Shown: positions 8,594 to 17,898 of the stretch, piece after piece | Position numbering within the stretch: the stretch's first letter is position 1 | How the letters are laid out: every line of letters starts with the position of its first letter | NCBI GenBank assembly: GCA_049340005.1 | Contig: JBMPIY010000005.1 | DNA from: CAXBDP01 sp963974465 | GTDB taxonomy: Bacteria > Bacteroidota > Bacteroidia > Cytophagales > Cyclobacteriaceae | Direction: 5' to 3' (one strand) | Length of the DNA stretch: 64,000 nucleotides | Notes under the pieces: generated by a model | Seen by the model: only the letters and a program-made list of their open reading frames with translations | Database searches by the model: none | What the model was told of the DNA's origin: nothing | Translations under genes and position numbers: made by a program

Positions 8594-9966
8594 ATAAAAA
8601 AGCCAGAAAAAGCAAGCATCAAAGCCAAGGTAGATAGTGGAATCACTAAAGTAGCCACGCCAATATCCAGATAGGATTCCTTATGGCTCAAACCACAAAT
8701 GGCTAATAAAGTAATGACCGCTCCATTGTGCGGGAGGGAATCCAGGCCGCCACAAGCCATTGATGCTACTCTATGCAATAGCTCAGGGTCGATGCCTTTT
8801 TCTAGAGCTAATTGATAATACTGATCGCCCAATGCTTCCATGGCAATAGACAATCCACCCGAAGCAGAACCAGTAATCCCAGCCAAAATATTTACTGCTA
8901 CTGCTTCGCTGATCAGCGGATTTTCTGGTGAAAGCGACAATACCCAATTTTTGATAATGGCAAAGCCCGCCAAGGAAGCTATGGTAGCTCCATAGCCAAC
9001 TTCCGATGCTGTATTGAAAATGGGCAAAAGTGATCCATTTGCACCTTTTACTAGTGATTGGTTAATCTTTTCTAACCTCCCGCCTAGACTAATTAGCAAA
9101 GCTATTATCCCAGCCACCATTGCTAATATCATCGCCCAAAGTCCGCTTATACTTTCGGCTGAAATACTGCCAAAAGCAGTTTCATTCAGAAAACTCAAAT
9201 TCCAAGAAGGAATCACATAATTCGCCAAAAGGTAATTGGCAATGATAATTACTGCTACAGGTAAAACTGCTAATGGAAATGCAGGTAGTTTGGAGGAACT
9301 TTTTGGCTTGTCAATTTCTGCATGCTCTCCATATCCCTCGCCCTTTTTTCTTGCAGCTTTTTCTCGTCTGGCAAACCAATATAAACCCACTGATAAAATG
9401 ATAGCTGAGGCAATAAGACCAAAAATTGGAGCAGCGAAAGCATTGGTTTGGAAATAGGGCATAGGAATCAAATTTTGGATTTGAACCGTTCCTGGTAAAG
9501 CAGTCATCGAGAATGTGAAAGCGCCTAAAGCAATGGCTCCCGGAATAAGTCTTTTAGGAACATTTGCCTCACGAAAAAGAGCTGCTGCCAATGGATATAT
9601 TGCAAATGCTACTACGAATAAGGATACTCCTCCATAAGTGAGGACTGCACAAGAAAGAACAATCGCTGCAATTGCATTGGAATTTCCTAGTCGCAACACA
9701 ATCGCTTTGGCAATGCTACCGGCTGCGCCTGTTTCCTCCATCAATTTACCGAAAACCGAGCCTAACAGAAATACAGGAAAATATTTGATAACGAAGCTAC
9801 CTAAACCCATCATAAAAATTTGGGTGTAAAAGGCAAGTAATTTGCCTTCGCCATTAATTGCTACAGCCAACAAAGCAAGTATTGGCGCGATGATAATTAC
9901 ACTGTAGCCTCTGTAGGCTAAGTACATCAAAAGTAGCAGCGATATTAAAATCCCGATTATCTCCAT
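8590..9966 (-). CDS. GntP-family permease, probable 3-hydroxybutyrate transporter
   Basis: A 458-aa inner-membrane protein with about a dozen hydrophobic segments. The layout (LTYGGVSLFV, FTFSMTALPGTVQIQN, then GGLDSLPHNGAVITLL near the C-terminus) fits the gluconate/anion permease family GntP. It lies 15 bases downstream of a 3-hydroxybutyrate dehydrogenase gene in the same operon, so uptake of 3-hydroxybutyrate or a similar small hydroxy acid is the natural reading; this comes from context, not from a substrate-determining residue. A charged loop around residues 195-225 (RREKAARKKGEG) splits the two halves. Two octamer copies (8730 and 9076) lie inside it in opposite orientations 346 bp apart. 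Confidence 0.8.
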   Translation of the reverse strand: MEIIGILISLLLLMYLAYRGYSVIIIAPILALLAVAINGEGKLLAFYTQIFMMGLGSFVIKYFPVFLLGSVFGKLMEETGAAGSIAKAIVLRLGNSNAIAAIVLSCAVLTYGGVSLFVVAFAIYPLAAALFREANVPKRLIPGAIALGAFTFSMTALPGTVQIQNLIPMPYFQTNAFAAPIFGLIASAIILSVGLYWFARREKAARKKGEGYGEHAEIDKPKSSSKLPAFPLAVLPVAVIIIANYLLANYVIPSWNLSFLNETAFGSISAESISGLWAMILAMVAGIIALLISLGGRLEKINQSLVKGANGSLLPIFNTASEVGYGATIASLAGFAIIKNWVLSLSPENPLISEAVAVNILAGITGSASGGLSIAMEALGDQYYQLALEKGIDPELLHRVASMACGGLDSLPHNGAVITLLAICGLSHKESYLDIGVATLVIPLSTLALMLAFSGFFI

Positions 9967-9981
9967 TGAAGCTTGGATTTC

Positions 9982-10749
9982 TTATTGAGCTGTCCAGCCG
10001 CCTTCAACTGGAATACTGGCTCCTGTTATCATTTTAGCTGCATCAGATGCAATAAACATAGCCAAAGCTGCCAGATCATTTATTTCCACAAATTCCTTTA
10101 TGGGTTGTTTGGTCAACATCACATTTTGGATCACCTCTTCTTCAGTCATGCCATGTGCCTTTGCTTGGTCGGCGATTTGCCCTTCCACTAGTGGAGTTTT
10201 GACGTAGCCGGGGCAAATAGCATTTACCGTAATTCCGCAATTTGCGCCTTCAAGTGCCAGCGTTTTGGTAAGGCCCGTTACGCCATGTTTGGCCGCCACA
10301 TAAGCGCTTTTAAACGCGGAGGCTCTTAAACCATGCGCAGAGGTAATATTTATAATTCGCCCCCAGTTTCGAGTTTTCATTCCTGCCCATACAGCCTTGC
10401 TAGTATGAAAACAAGAAGTCATATTCACTCCAATGATCGCGTCCCATCTCTCGGTTGGGAACTCCTCAATAGGTGATACAAACTGAATCCCAGCATTATT
10501 TATTAGCACATCTACTTTTCCAAAAGCCGTTTCTGCTTCGGCCACCATATCATAGATTTGTGCGGGCTCGAGCATATTAGCAGGTGAGTAGATTGTTTGC
10601 ACTTCAAATTCATCCGAGATGGATTTTGCGATTTCAACTCCATTTTTCTCAAGCCCATTCAGCAGTATGTTATTTCCAGCTTTCGCGAAATATCTGGCGA
10701 TGCCTAGGCCGATGCCACTTGTGCTTCCTGTTATTATTACGTTCTTCAT
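9982..10749 (-). CDS. bdhA: 3-hydroxybutyrate dehydrogenase
   Basis: A 255-aa classical short-chain dehydrogenase that oxidises (R)-3-hydroxybutyrate to acetoacetate with NAD. The Rossmann glycine motif TGSTSGIG is at residues 7-14, NNAG at 84-87, Asn109 in GVNM, and the catalytic Ser137, Tyr150 and Lys154. The C-terminal half (NAICPGYVKTPLV, then a Gln-rich lid AKAHGMTEEEV) matches the 3-hydroxybutyrate dehydrogenase branch closely in length and order. It is the first gene of an operon with the GntP-type permease, giving uptake followed by oxidation. Whether the organism also makes polyhydroxybutyrate cannot be told from this window. Confidence 0.88.
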   Translation of the reverse strand: MKNVIITGSTSGIGLGIARYFAKAGNNILLNGLEKNGVEIAKSISDEFEVQTIYSPANMLEPAQIYDMVAEAETAFGKVDVLINNAGIQFVSPIEEFPTERWDAIIGVNMTSCFHTSKAVWAGMKTRNWGRIINITSAHGLRASAFKSAYVAAKHGVTGLTKTLALEGANCGITVNAICPGYVKTPLVEGQIADQAKAHGMTEEEVIQNVMLTKQPIKEFVEINDLAALAMFIASDAAKMITGASIPVEGGWTAQ

Positions 10750-10900
10750 GATTGTCGATTAAAAGCTTTAAAATACCATCAAAATTGCGGTTTTGGTAGC
10801 TTTTTTGCATAATTGGATAGAAGGTTGATTGGTGAATCTTTCGAAGAAACACTTTTTAAACAATTCCAATATTTCTTTCTTTACTAGGTATAACTATTTT

Positions 10901-11341
10901 ATGAAAATGATTCGATCAGCTCTTTTTGCACTAACAATTATTTTTTTGACTTCTTTCACAAATAATCCTGATGAGGAACTGATTGGCGTTTGGTGGAATA
11001 CTGAAAGGGATGCGAAAATTGAAATCTATAGATGTGGTGAAGAGCTTTGTGGAAAAGTTGTTTGGCTGAGAAACCCAAAGGACGATGATGGAAATCCCGT
11101 GAAGGATGAGAATAATGTGAACTCTGAAATGAAAAGGCGGGAGGTAATGGGTATGAATGTGCTTGAGGGATTTAGCTTCAATGGAAAAGATCGCTGGGTA
11201 GATGGGGAGGCTTATGACCCTAAAAGTGGTAAAACTTACACTAGTTATATCAGTCTTAAGGATAAAAATACTCTAGAGCTTAGAGGCTATATAGGAACTC
11301 CTCTTTTAGGTAAAACTGTGGTTTGGAAAAGAGATAGATAG
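10901..11341 (+). CDS. DUF2147 family secreted protein
   Basis: A 146-aa protein when started at ATG 10901 (MKMIRSALFAL). An upstream in-frame TTG at 10829 would put a polar stretch ahead of the signal peptide and is unlikely. The signal peptide is followed by the DUF2147 core: LIGVWWNTERDAKIEIYRCGEELC at the start, CGKVVWL, then the GEAYDPKSGKTY and LELRGYIG signatures, ending VVWKRDR. Family members are small exported beta-rich proteins whose biochemical role is not established. It diverges from the bdhA operon and converges on the EEP gene with a shared hairpin. An octamer copy is at 11137 (read RREV). Confidence 0.85.
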   Translation: MKMIRSALFALTIIFLTSFTNNPDEELIGVWWNTERDAKIEIYRCGEELCGKVVWLRNPKDDDGNPVKDENNVNSEMKRREVMGMNVLEGFSFNGKDRWVDGEAYDPKSGKTYTSYISLKDKNTLELRGYIGTPLLGKTVVWKRDR

Positions 11342-11368
11342 AATGCTGAAATCTATTTTCAGTATTCT
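11340..11368. terminator. Hairpin between convergent genes
   Basis: AGAATGCTGAAA (11340-11351) pairs with TTTCAGTATTCT (11357-11368) over 12 bp with one G-U pair and a 5-nt loop. It overlaps the last codons of the minus-strand EEP gene and starts at the DUF2147 stop, so it can terminate both transcripts. Confidence 0.6.
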
Positions 11369-12282
11369 ACAGTTAATGTAATTGGCAAATGATCTGAGCC
11401 TATTTTTTGGCCTTTAGTTCTGATTAGCACATTGAATTCGCTGCTAAACAGTGCGTGGTCAATTGGGAAAGCAGCAGGAATAAATAGAGCTGGCCAAGTT
11501 GCTTGAATCCCAAAGCCTTTTCGTGAATCTCGCAAATTTGTTTCAGCTAGAAGATTTTTGAAATGTGGTGAATAGGGACTGCAATTAAGATCGCCTATAA
11601 GCATGATTGAACCTTCTATTTCATTGATATATTGAGTCATATTTTTAAAATGCTCTGTTCTTAATTCCAATCCATTTGGGTGTTTTGGCGGATAAGGATG
11701 CGTAGCAATTAGATTAATCTTCTTTCCATTCTGAGTAAGTTCAGCTGTAAAACTAGGATGGCCGGTTTCAGACCAAATATGCGTTTGGATATTGTGTAAA
11801 GGGATTTTGCTATAGATCCCAAGGCCGAAATTATCGGTGCGTACATCCTCCCGCCATTCTAGGAAGTTGTTTTTAAGCGAACTCATTGCCTGTGCCCAAG
11901 AAGGTGTCAATTCTACAATAATTAGAATATCAGCATCTTCAGATCTGATAAAATTCTGAACTCTTTCATAATTCGAATTGGCCGACCAAACATTTATCAA
12001 TTGAACCTTGAGTTGGCTAATTTCGCCTTCTACTTCAATCTGCTTAGTTGGCAACATTACCAAGAATACTTGTAGGGCAGGAGGGATAATGAAAAAGAAT
12101 GCAGATAGGGTAAAAATCTTTACTTTTTTGAAAAGAAATATAAGTGCAAACAGTGCAAATGCTATCGCAAATTGGAGTTGGAAATTGACCAAAACTTCTC
12201 CCAACCAGAGCCAATTGGCAGTGTAACTCAGAAGGTATAATATGGCTAAAATCGCAAAACTAACCTTCAGGAATTTGAGCAT
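11359..12282 (-). CDS. Membrane-anchored endonuclease/exonuclease/phosphatase-family protein
   Basis: A 307-aa protein. I start it at ATG 12282; the TTG just upstream at 12285 is an inferior choice. About 90 N-terminal residues hold three hydrophobic helices, after which comes an exported EEP (DNase I-like) domain. Metal and catalytic motifs are visible: IVELTPSW (Glu), THPYPPKH (His), GDLNCSP (Asp, Asn), PIDHALFS, and GSDHLPI at the C-terminus. The same layout occurs in YafD-like proteins. The domain probably hydrolyses a phosphoester outside the cytoplasmic membrane; nucleic acid and lipid phosphates are both possible. It starts 21 bp after the MetX-like hydrolase gene and is probably in the same operon. 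Confidence 0.8.
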   Translation of the reverse strand: MLKFLKVSFAILAILYLLSYTANWLWLGEVLVNFQLQFAIAFALFALIFLFKKVKIFTLSAFFFIIPPALQVFLVMLPTKQIEVEGEISQLKVQLINVWSANSNYERVQNFIRSEDADILIIVELTPSWAQAMSSLKNNFLEWREDVRTDNFGLGIYSKIPLHNIQTHIWSETGHPSFTAELTQNGKKINLIATHPYPPKHPNGLELRTEHFKNMTQYINEIEGSIMLIGDLNCSPYSPHFKNLLAETNLRDSRKGFGIQATWPALFIPAAFPIDHALFSSEFNVLIRTKGQKIGSDHLPITLTVEY

Positions 12283-12303
12283 CAATATGTATTTTTAAGA
12301 AAA

Positions 12304-13377
12304 TTACTTTTCTGTGGATTTCAAAAATTCAGCTAAATACTGTCCCCACACAGCGGGAACTGAATGTGTACTATGGCCAATTGTTTCATCTGTAATTGGC
12401 AAAAGGATAAATTTGCCATTAGGCACTCTATCAATCACTTGCTCGGTGAGTTCCAATTCTGGCGGATTTACCTGATCATCAGCTGAATTGATAGAGAGTA
12501 GTGGAGCCTTTATTTTCTCCAAATGAAGGCTAGGATTATAATCTCTCGAAGCATCAAATGCATAAATCAAATCGTTTGGATCAATTGCACTGAAATAGCT
12601 ATCAACTCTTTGCTTCAAATAGGCTTCGGCACTTTCTCTAGTAGGGTAATTTTTTTGCCATTGTAATGGTGAACTTGTCATCATTATTAAAGTGTGCATT
12701 GCTTGTTTATGTCCAAGCGGCTTTGTTTGATAATTACCATTTGCCCAAGTTGGATCGTCCATTATGGCATCCATCATCATTTTGCGCATCATCCTATTAC
12801 GACCGGCAATTTCTACAGGTGTGCTTGCTAGTGGCATAAGCGCATCCATAAAATCTGGATATAGATAGCCCCACACCCAAGAATTCATTCCACCCATCGA
12901 AGTGCCCATTACCAATCGCAAATGATTCACTCCAAGTCCTTCCGTAAGCATTCTATGCATCAGATTTACCATGTCGTCATAATTGTAGCGAGGGAAATTC
13001 ATGCGTAGTCCATCACTAGGTTTGCTACTGCGTCCATGACCAATTGCATCTGAGAGAATGATGAAATATTCATTAGCATCTAAAATTTGGCCTTTGCCAA
13101 AGAGATTACCTGCGAAGCGATCCGACAAAAAGCTGGAGCCAGATCCTGTTGTGCCGTGCATTATGAGTACTGCGTTGGTAGCTTTGCCATTTGCATCCTT
13201 TTTGAGTGTGCCAATGGTTGTGTAGCCAAGCTTCACCAAATCCATTTTCTCACCAGTATGGAAAGTGAAATCTTTAACCTCAATTATTCCCTGCTTTGGA
13301 CTTGGGTAATTGTTTTGAGCTTGAGCAATACTATAAAGCCCAAGTAGTAAAGCAAAAGTGAAAATGTACTTCAGCAT
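12304..13377 (-). CDS. Secreted MetX-like alpha/beta hydrolase
   Basis: A 357-aa protein with a signal peptide cleaved near AQA-QNN. The fold resembles homoserine O-acetyltransferase-type hydrolases: LIMHGTTGSG near residue 72, the long DAIGHGRSSKP loop, nucleophile elbow MGTSMGGM with Ser160, an acid in SADDQVNPPE, and a C-terminal GHSTHS histidine. Because it is exported, it is unlikely to make methionine precursors and more likely hydrolyses an extracellular ester or amide. It heads a probable two-gene operon with the membrane EEP protein. Confidence 0.8.
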   Translation of the reverse strand: MLKYIFTFALLLGLYSIAQAQNNYPSPKQGIIEVKDFTFHTGEKMDLVKLGYTTIGTLKKDANGKATNAVLIMHGTTGSGSSFLSDRFAGNLFGKGQILDANEYFIILSDAIGHGRSSKPSDGLRMNFPRYNYDDMVNLMHRMLTEGLGVNHLRLVMGTSMGGMNSWVWGYLYPDFMDALMPLASTPVEIAGRNRMMRKMMMDAIMDDPTWANGNYQTKPLGHKQAMHTLIMMTSSPLQWQKNYPTRESAEAYLKQRVDSYFSAIDPNDLIYAFDASRDYNPSLHLEKIKAPLLSINSADDQVNPPELELTEQVIDRVPNGKFILLPITDETIGHSTHSVPAVWGQYLAEFLKSTEK

Positions 13378-13476
13378 GATTTTATTCCTTTTGGGTAAAG
13401 CTCTTGAATGAGTCTGAATTGGTTTCGATCTCTTTGAGCCTTGTAATTACGCCAAGTACGGTTGCTTTTGCAATAG

Positions 13477-13519
13477 CAAATTGACTATCGGTACCGTTAG
13501 CGTAGCGATAGTCAATTTG
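13477..13519. terminator. Perfect 14-bp inverted repeat after the RND operon
   Basis: CAAATTGACTATCG (13477-13490) and CGATAGTCAATTTG (13506-13519) are exact reverse complements around a 15-nt loop. It lies 16 bp beyond the stop of the RND pump on the minus strand, so a terminator is the simplest reading, though no T-run follows. The surrounding 158-bp gap also contains an open minus-strand frame of about 48 codons without a usable start. Confidence 0.5.
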
Positions 13520-13535
13520 AAATATGCTTTATAGA

Positions 13536-16500
13536 TTAGGCTCTTTTCTTTTGCAAGAACCAATAAGCTAGAGGAATGAAGAATATCGCTGTAAAAGTAC
13601 CGATAGTTAAACCGCCAATTACTGAATAGACCAACGGTCGCTGCAAATCAGCACCCAAACCAGAAGAGAACACTACTGGTAGTAAAGCAAGAATTGTAGT
13701 TATTGATGTCATCAAGATTGGCTTTAATCGGATCGTTCCAGCACGCAACATAGCTTCTTCGAGAAGTTGATTATAAAATTCGCTTGTTGCAAGTTTTCTG
13801 CTGAGTCCTTGAGCTTGAAGTTTTTCTTGCATATAGCGATTCATGGTGTCCACTTTCAAAATGGCATCATTTACCATAATACCAAGCATTACAATCATAC
13901 CTATGGAGCTCATAATATTCATACTCTCGCCCATTGTAAGCAATACTAAAAATGCTCCACCCAAACCAAGCGGGAGGGTAAGTACAATAATAATAGGTTG
14001 TGAAAATGACTCAAATTGAGCAGATAAGATAAAATAGAGTAGTACAACTGATACAATGAGAATAAAGATTAGCTGACGAAGGTTTTCCTTATCATCGAAT
14101 ATTCTGCCTTGGAAATCTACTAGCAAATTATTGGTGCCTGCGAGTTTTACTAATTCATTTGAAAGATCTTCTTCATTTTCAAGCTCATCCCAAATAATGG
14201 AGTGGTATACACCATTATCTGAGGCAGTTAAATACTTATAATCTTGAGTGAATTCGTAGTCAATGAATTGATCAAGCGTGTAAATTCCATCTTGATTATT
14301 GCGAACAGTTACTCTTTTTAGCGTATTACTTAAGTCATCATTTACATCTCGAATCACCACAGGTGTAACTTCCCCAAATCGCTTTATCTCAGTAACTAAG
14401 TAATTACTAAAGCTATTTTTGATTTTTTCCTTTACATCATTCTCGCTCAAATTGTAAAGCCTAATTCTATCGCTATTGATATTAAGTTGCAATACTGATT
14501 CTCTGATTAAACCATCTCCAAATATGGGTACAGAATCGTTTGTAAACTTTGCAGCTTCATAAGCAAGGGGTTCAATTTTCTCCCACTCAATCAGTTCACC
14601 ACGACCTAGATTTCTAAATCTAGCTTCGAAATATGGTTTTTCAGAAGCAAATAATTGATCAAATGCATTTGGTGCATCTTCAATTTGGATGGTCGCAAGT
14701 GGGAATCTCAAACTGAAATATTCACGAAAATATTTCTCTGCTTGCTGCTTTTCATCCATATTCGGAAACATGAAATAGATAAGCGCATTCTCCACGCTAT
14801 TATTTCCTTGGAAAAGAAGAAATTGATTTATCCCTATATCGCTTTCAGAGATTGATACTTCGTAAGGAATAGCATCTAAGAAATTCATCACTCTTCTGCG
14901 GTTTTCATCTACCTCTATTGGCTCATTCCAATTAATAGTAACCTGGGTTTCCGTCTTCTCTATTTCTGGTAAACCAGCTGTAGGTAAAAATAGGCCTAGA
15001 AGAATGGCAAATGGAATCAATAGAAAAAGAATGATAAATACAGGAGCCTTGTAGCGTAGAGTAAATCCAAAAGCCTTTTTGTACAGCCTGTGAATAAATA
15101 GGAAACCCTTGCTGTCATCCGCATATTTCTTTTTGCTATTCTCGAAGAACAATCGGTAAAGTAATGGCAATACGATAAAGGCAACCAAGAGTGATACACC
15201 AAGTACAATTGCTACCGACACTGCCTGATCGAAAAACAATGCTCCCGTAATGCCGCTAAGGAAAATCAATGGTACAAATACAGCAAGGGTAGTTAATACG
15301 GAGCTGATAAGTGCAGACATTACCTCATTAACACCTTTCACACACGCATCGATAAGTGGAAGGCCTTCTTTACGATGCCTCGTAATATTATCGAGTACAA
15401 TGATGGAATTATCAATAAGCATACCCAAGCCCAAAGCCAAACCACTCAATGAAATGATATTGATGCTTAGACCAGTTACTCTAAAAAGTAAAAAGCTAAT
15501 AACAACAGAAAGTGGGAGAGAAATACCAATAATTATTGGCAGGCGAACACTGCCAATAAATAGAAACAACACGGCGAATGCGAATGCACCACCAAATAAT
15601 AAACTCGTTTGTAAGTTGCCAATACCTGCATTCAGTAGGATAGATTGGTCTTGAGTAACTTCAAAATCAATATTTGGGTAATCGTCTTTGAAATACTCAA
15701 TTGCCTCATAAATACGCGGCATCAATTCATTCATTTTGGCACTGGCTTGTTTATGCGCTGTAATGACCAAGCCAGCATCTTTACCTATTAGGTGGTAGCC
15801 AAGTATTTTTTCTGAGCCAATGGAGATTTTAGCAACATCTCTCAATTTCAATATAGTACCATCTCTTGCTCTTACTGGAAGGCTTTCAATTTCTTCAGGG
15901 TTGTCAAGACGGTTGGCTACTTTGAGGAAATAGCGGTATTGACCATCAGCTACGGATAGAGTAGAGAGTTCAAGGTTAGCTGTTTGGATGGTTTGAGCTA
16001 TATTAGCTTCTGTTAGACCGAGGGCTAGTAATTTCTCTCGATAGGGTTCTACTTGGATTAAGCTTCTTTGTAGGCCGTTTACATCCACCAAACTCACGCC
16101 TTCAAGCTGTTCAATTCTCTTTTTGAGTACCTTCTCAGTAAGTTCTGATACATCGGTAAGGTCTGCTTCGCTGCGAGGTTTTACTTGAATGCGAATTACA
16201 GGAATATCAGAAGTGTTGATTCGAACTATTTGTGGACGAGTAATATCTCTGGGTAAGGTTTCGGATAACCTATCCATTTTCTCATTTACATCGATGTAAG
16301 CTAGATCCATCTGAGTGCCATAGGCAAATCGCAGATGAATGGTGCCGGTTTCGCTGCCAGCTTTGCTTTCTAAGTATTCTAGTCCCGAAACCGTCCTCAA
16401 TCGCTCTCTAATAGGCTTTAGGATATTATTTTCCATGATTGATGGTGAGGCATTTGGGTAATTTGCCTTTACCACAATTTCAGGAACATCAATTTCAGGC

Positions 16501-16604
16501 AATAAGGAAACAGGTAATTGTAGAGCGGAAAGTACACTGAAAATGATCACCAAAATGGTTGTCATAATCACCGCAATAGGACGTTGGATTAGAAATTTTA
16601 CCAT
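13536..16604 (-). CDS. RND-family efflux transporter (AcrB/HAE1-like)
   Basis: A 1022-aa inner-membrane pump. It begins with the typical helix IQRPIAVIMTTILVIIFS, followed by a large periplasmic loop (PEIVVKANYPNASP, then GLEYLESKAGSETG). The proton-relay helix GLALGLGMLIDNSIIV with adjacent acidic residue is near residues 390-405. A second periplasmic loop and a final helix cluster with GMIVMLGIMVNDAILKVD follow. Length is normal for the family. The adaptor gene lies 12 bp upstream in the same operon; no outer-membrane TolC-like gene is adjacent, so that component must be elsewhere. The substrate is unknown. An octamer copy at 13970 is read as TLPL. Confidence 0.92.
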   Translation of the reverse strand: MVKFLIQRPIAVIMTTILVIIFSVLSALQLPVSLLPEIDVPEIVVKANYPNASPSIMENNILKPIRERLRTVSGLEYLESKAGSETGTIHLRFAYGTQMDLAYIDVNEKMDRLSETLPRDITRPQIVRINTSDIPVIRIQVKPRSEADLTDVSELTEKVLKKRIEQLEGVSLVDVNGLQRSLIQVEPYREKLLALGLTEANIAQTIQTANLELSTLSVADGQYRYFLKVANRLDNPEEIESLPVRARDGTILKLRDVAKISIGSEKILGYHLIGKDAGLVITAHKQASAKMNELMPRIYEAIEYFKDDYPNIDFEVTQDQSILLNAGIGNLQTSLLFGGAFAFAVLFLFIGSVRLPIIIGISLPLSVVISFLLFRVTGLSINIISLSGLALGLGMLIDNSIIVLDNITRHRKEGLPLIDACVKGVNEVMSALISSVLTTLAVFVPLIFLSGITGALFFDQAVSVAIVLGVSLLVAFIVLPLLYRLFFENSKKKYADDSKGFLFIHRLYKKAFGFTLRYKAPVFIILFLLIPFAILLGLFLPTAGLPEIEKTETQVTINWNEPIEVDENRRRVMNFLDAIPYEVSISESDIGINQFLLFQGNNSVENALIYFMFPNMDEKQQAEKYFREYFSLRFPLATIQIEDAPNAFDQLFASEKPYFEARFRNLGRGELIEWEKIEPLAYEAAKFTNDSVPIFGDGLIRESVLQLNINSDRIRLYNLSENDVKEKIKNSFSNYLVTEIKRFGEVTPVVIRDVNDDLSNTLKRVTVRNNQDGIYTLDQFIDYEFTQDYKYLTASDNGVYHSIIWDELENEEDLSNELVKLAGTNNLLVDFQGRIFDDKENLRQLIFILIVSVVLLYFILSAQFESFSQPIIIVLTLPLGLGGAFLVLLTMGESMNIMSSIGMIVMLGIMVNDAILKVDTMNRYMQEKLQAQGLSRKLATSEFYNQLLEEAMLRAGTIRLKPILMTSITTILALLPVVFSSGLGADLQRPLVYSVIGGLTIGTFTAIFFIPLAYWFLQKKRA

Positions 16605-16616
16605 GAAGTAAAAAGC

Positions 16617-17681
16617 TTAGTTTTCAGTTTGGACTGTAGCAGGAGTAACAATTGCCACTTCCGCATCATGAGCAAGTTGTAAGTTGTTGGTTAGGATTAC
16701 CTGAGCTCCAGCTGAAATACCTTCTAGGATTTCTATCTCTACGCCATTGTCAAGACCAGATTCTACATAATTCCATTTAGCTTTTCCATTTTCAATAGTG
16801 AATACAACCTCCCGCCCTCCTCGAACGGTCACTGCTTTTTTAGGGACAATCACATTTGCCGTTTGCGGTACATGAATCACAGCATTGGCATTCATTCCTG
16901 GTATCAAACTGGAACTATTAGCAATGGCGATTCTCACCGTTACTAACCCATTTTCATTTACAAAAGGATTTATCTCCTTTACAGTACCTACAAAGCTTCC
17001 CGAATTTCTTGATACAGGATATACATCTACCTTTTGCCCAATTTCCACAAGCGAAACATCAGATTCTAAGATATTAGCATCCAAAACCAATGAATTAGGA
17101 TCATAAATTCTGCAAAACTCATTACCACCGCTTGCCATTCCACCTTCACGAGTCATCAGATTGGCTACAACTCCAGAAATAGGTGCTTTTATAAATGTTT
17201 TTTCTAAGTTCAATTCGGCTTCTTCGATGTTCAGCCTAGCACTTACAATATTATTTTTCAACTCCAGATTTCTTTTAATAACCTCGGTGAATTGGCCACT
17301 TCCATAATTCAATGAGTCGTTTTGGAAATTCACATAACTTTGATCATAACTCATTTTAGCCTTTCTAAGCGCCATTTTCTCATCCTCATTCTCAAGCTCT
17401 GCCAAAGTTTGGTTTTCCCTTACTACTTGGGCATTGACCACATTCAGTTTTTTGATTACAGCACTTTTTTCAAAAGGAAGAATGATTTCTCTATTTGCTT
17501 CTATCTTACCTGACGTATTTACGAGGTATTCAAAATCTTTGATTTGGGCAAAACCAACTTCTACTTCAGTGGCTCGCAATTCCTTACGAAGTTCTTGTGG
17601 ATCTACTTCTGAGCTGTCTTCTGTTTCTTCTTCACAAGCGAAGAAAAGAGGGAGGATAAGTAAGCAAAGGATTTTTTTCAT
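16617..17681 (-). CDS. RND membrane-fusion adaptor (HlyD-like) lipoprotein
   Basis: A 354-aa periplasmic adaptor. The N-terminal signal ends LFFAC, suggesting lipid anchoring at that cysteine. Then come a lipoyl-like/barrel-sandwich half (ANREIILPFEKSAVIKKLNV), a coiled-coil hairpin of about 75 residues, the second lipoyl half (FIKAPISGVVANLMTREG), and a beta-barrel region with LVTVRIAIANSSSLIPGMNA. It bridges the inner-membrane pump encoded 12 bp downstream to an outer-membrane channel. It is the first gene of the operon and reads away from the symmetric region shared with the second RND gene. The octamer at 16808 is read as REV. Confidence 0.88.
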   Translation of the reverse strand: MKKILCLLILPLFFACEEETEDSSEVDPQELRKELRATEVEVGFAQIKDFEYLVNTSGKIEANREIILPFEKSAVIKKLNVVNAQVVRENQTLAELENEDEKMALRKAKMSYDQSYVNFQNDSLNYGSGQFTEVIKRNLELKNNIVSARLNIEEAELNLEKTFIKAPISGVVANLMTREGGMASGGNEFCRIYDPNSLVLDANILESDVSLVEIGQKVDVYPVSRNSGSFVGTVKEINPFVNENGLVTVRIAIANSSSLIPGMNANAVIHVPQTANVIVPKKAVTVRGGREVVFTIENGKAKWNYVESGLDNGVEIEILEGISAGAQVILTNNLQLAHDAEVAIVTPATVQTEN

Positions 17682-17731
17682 GAGTTTATGGTTGTGTTCT
17701 TCATTTGCATTCTTGATGCTTATTTCACTTT

Positions 17732-17848
17732 AATAGTTTTAAATAAAAGCATATTCAGATAAACTTTCTCAAAAAAACATTTTTTTTATTAAAACTAAAA
17801 AATAAATTAGCAAAAAGATTTTAAAGTTTATCTTTTAATAAAACTATT
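17732..17848. promoter_or_regulatory. Symmetric control region between two divergent RND units
   Basis: The 217-bp AT-rich gap between the adaptor gene (minus) and the second RND gene (plus) is built as an interrupted inverted repeat. On the left, AATAGTTTTA starts at about 17732 and GATAAACTTT ends at about 17767; on the right, AAAGTTTATC starts at about 17823 and TAAAACTATT ends at about 17848. The left arm carries about 10 additional bases between the two blocks. Coordinates may be off by one. Each start codon thus faces a copy of the same two words, as expected if one regulator controls both units. Confidence 0.5.
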
Positions 17849-17898
17849 TCTTAAAATGGATCATCCGTAAATCAGTTTGTCCTTTCGAAAAGCAATCA

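Noticed and set aside
10829..10900. TTG start adding 24 residues to the DUF2147 protein
   Set aside because: It would place a polar stretch before a clear signal peptide that begins at ATG 10901.
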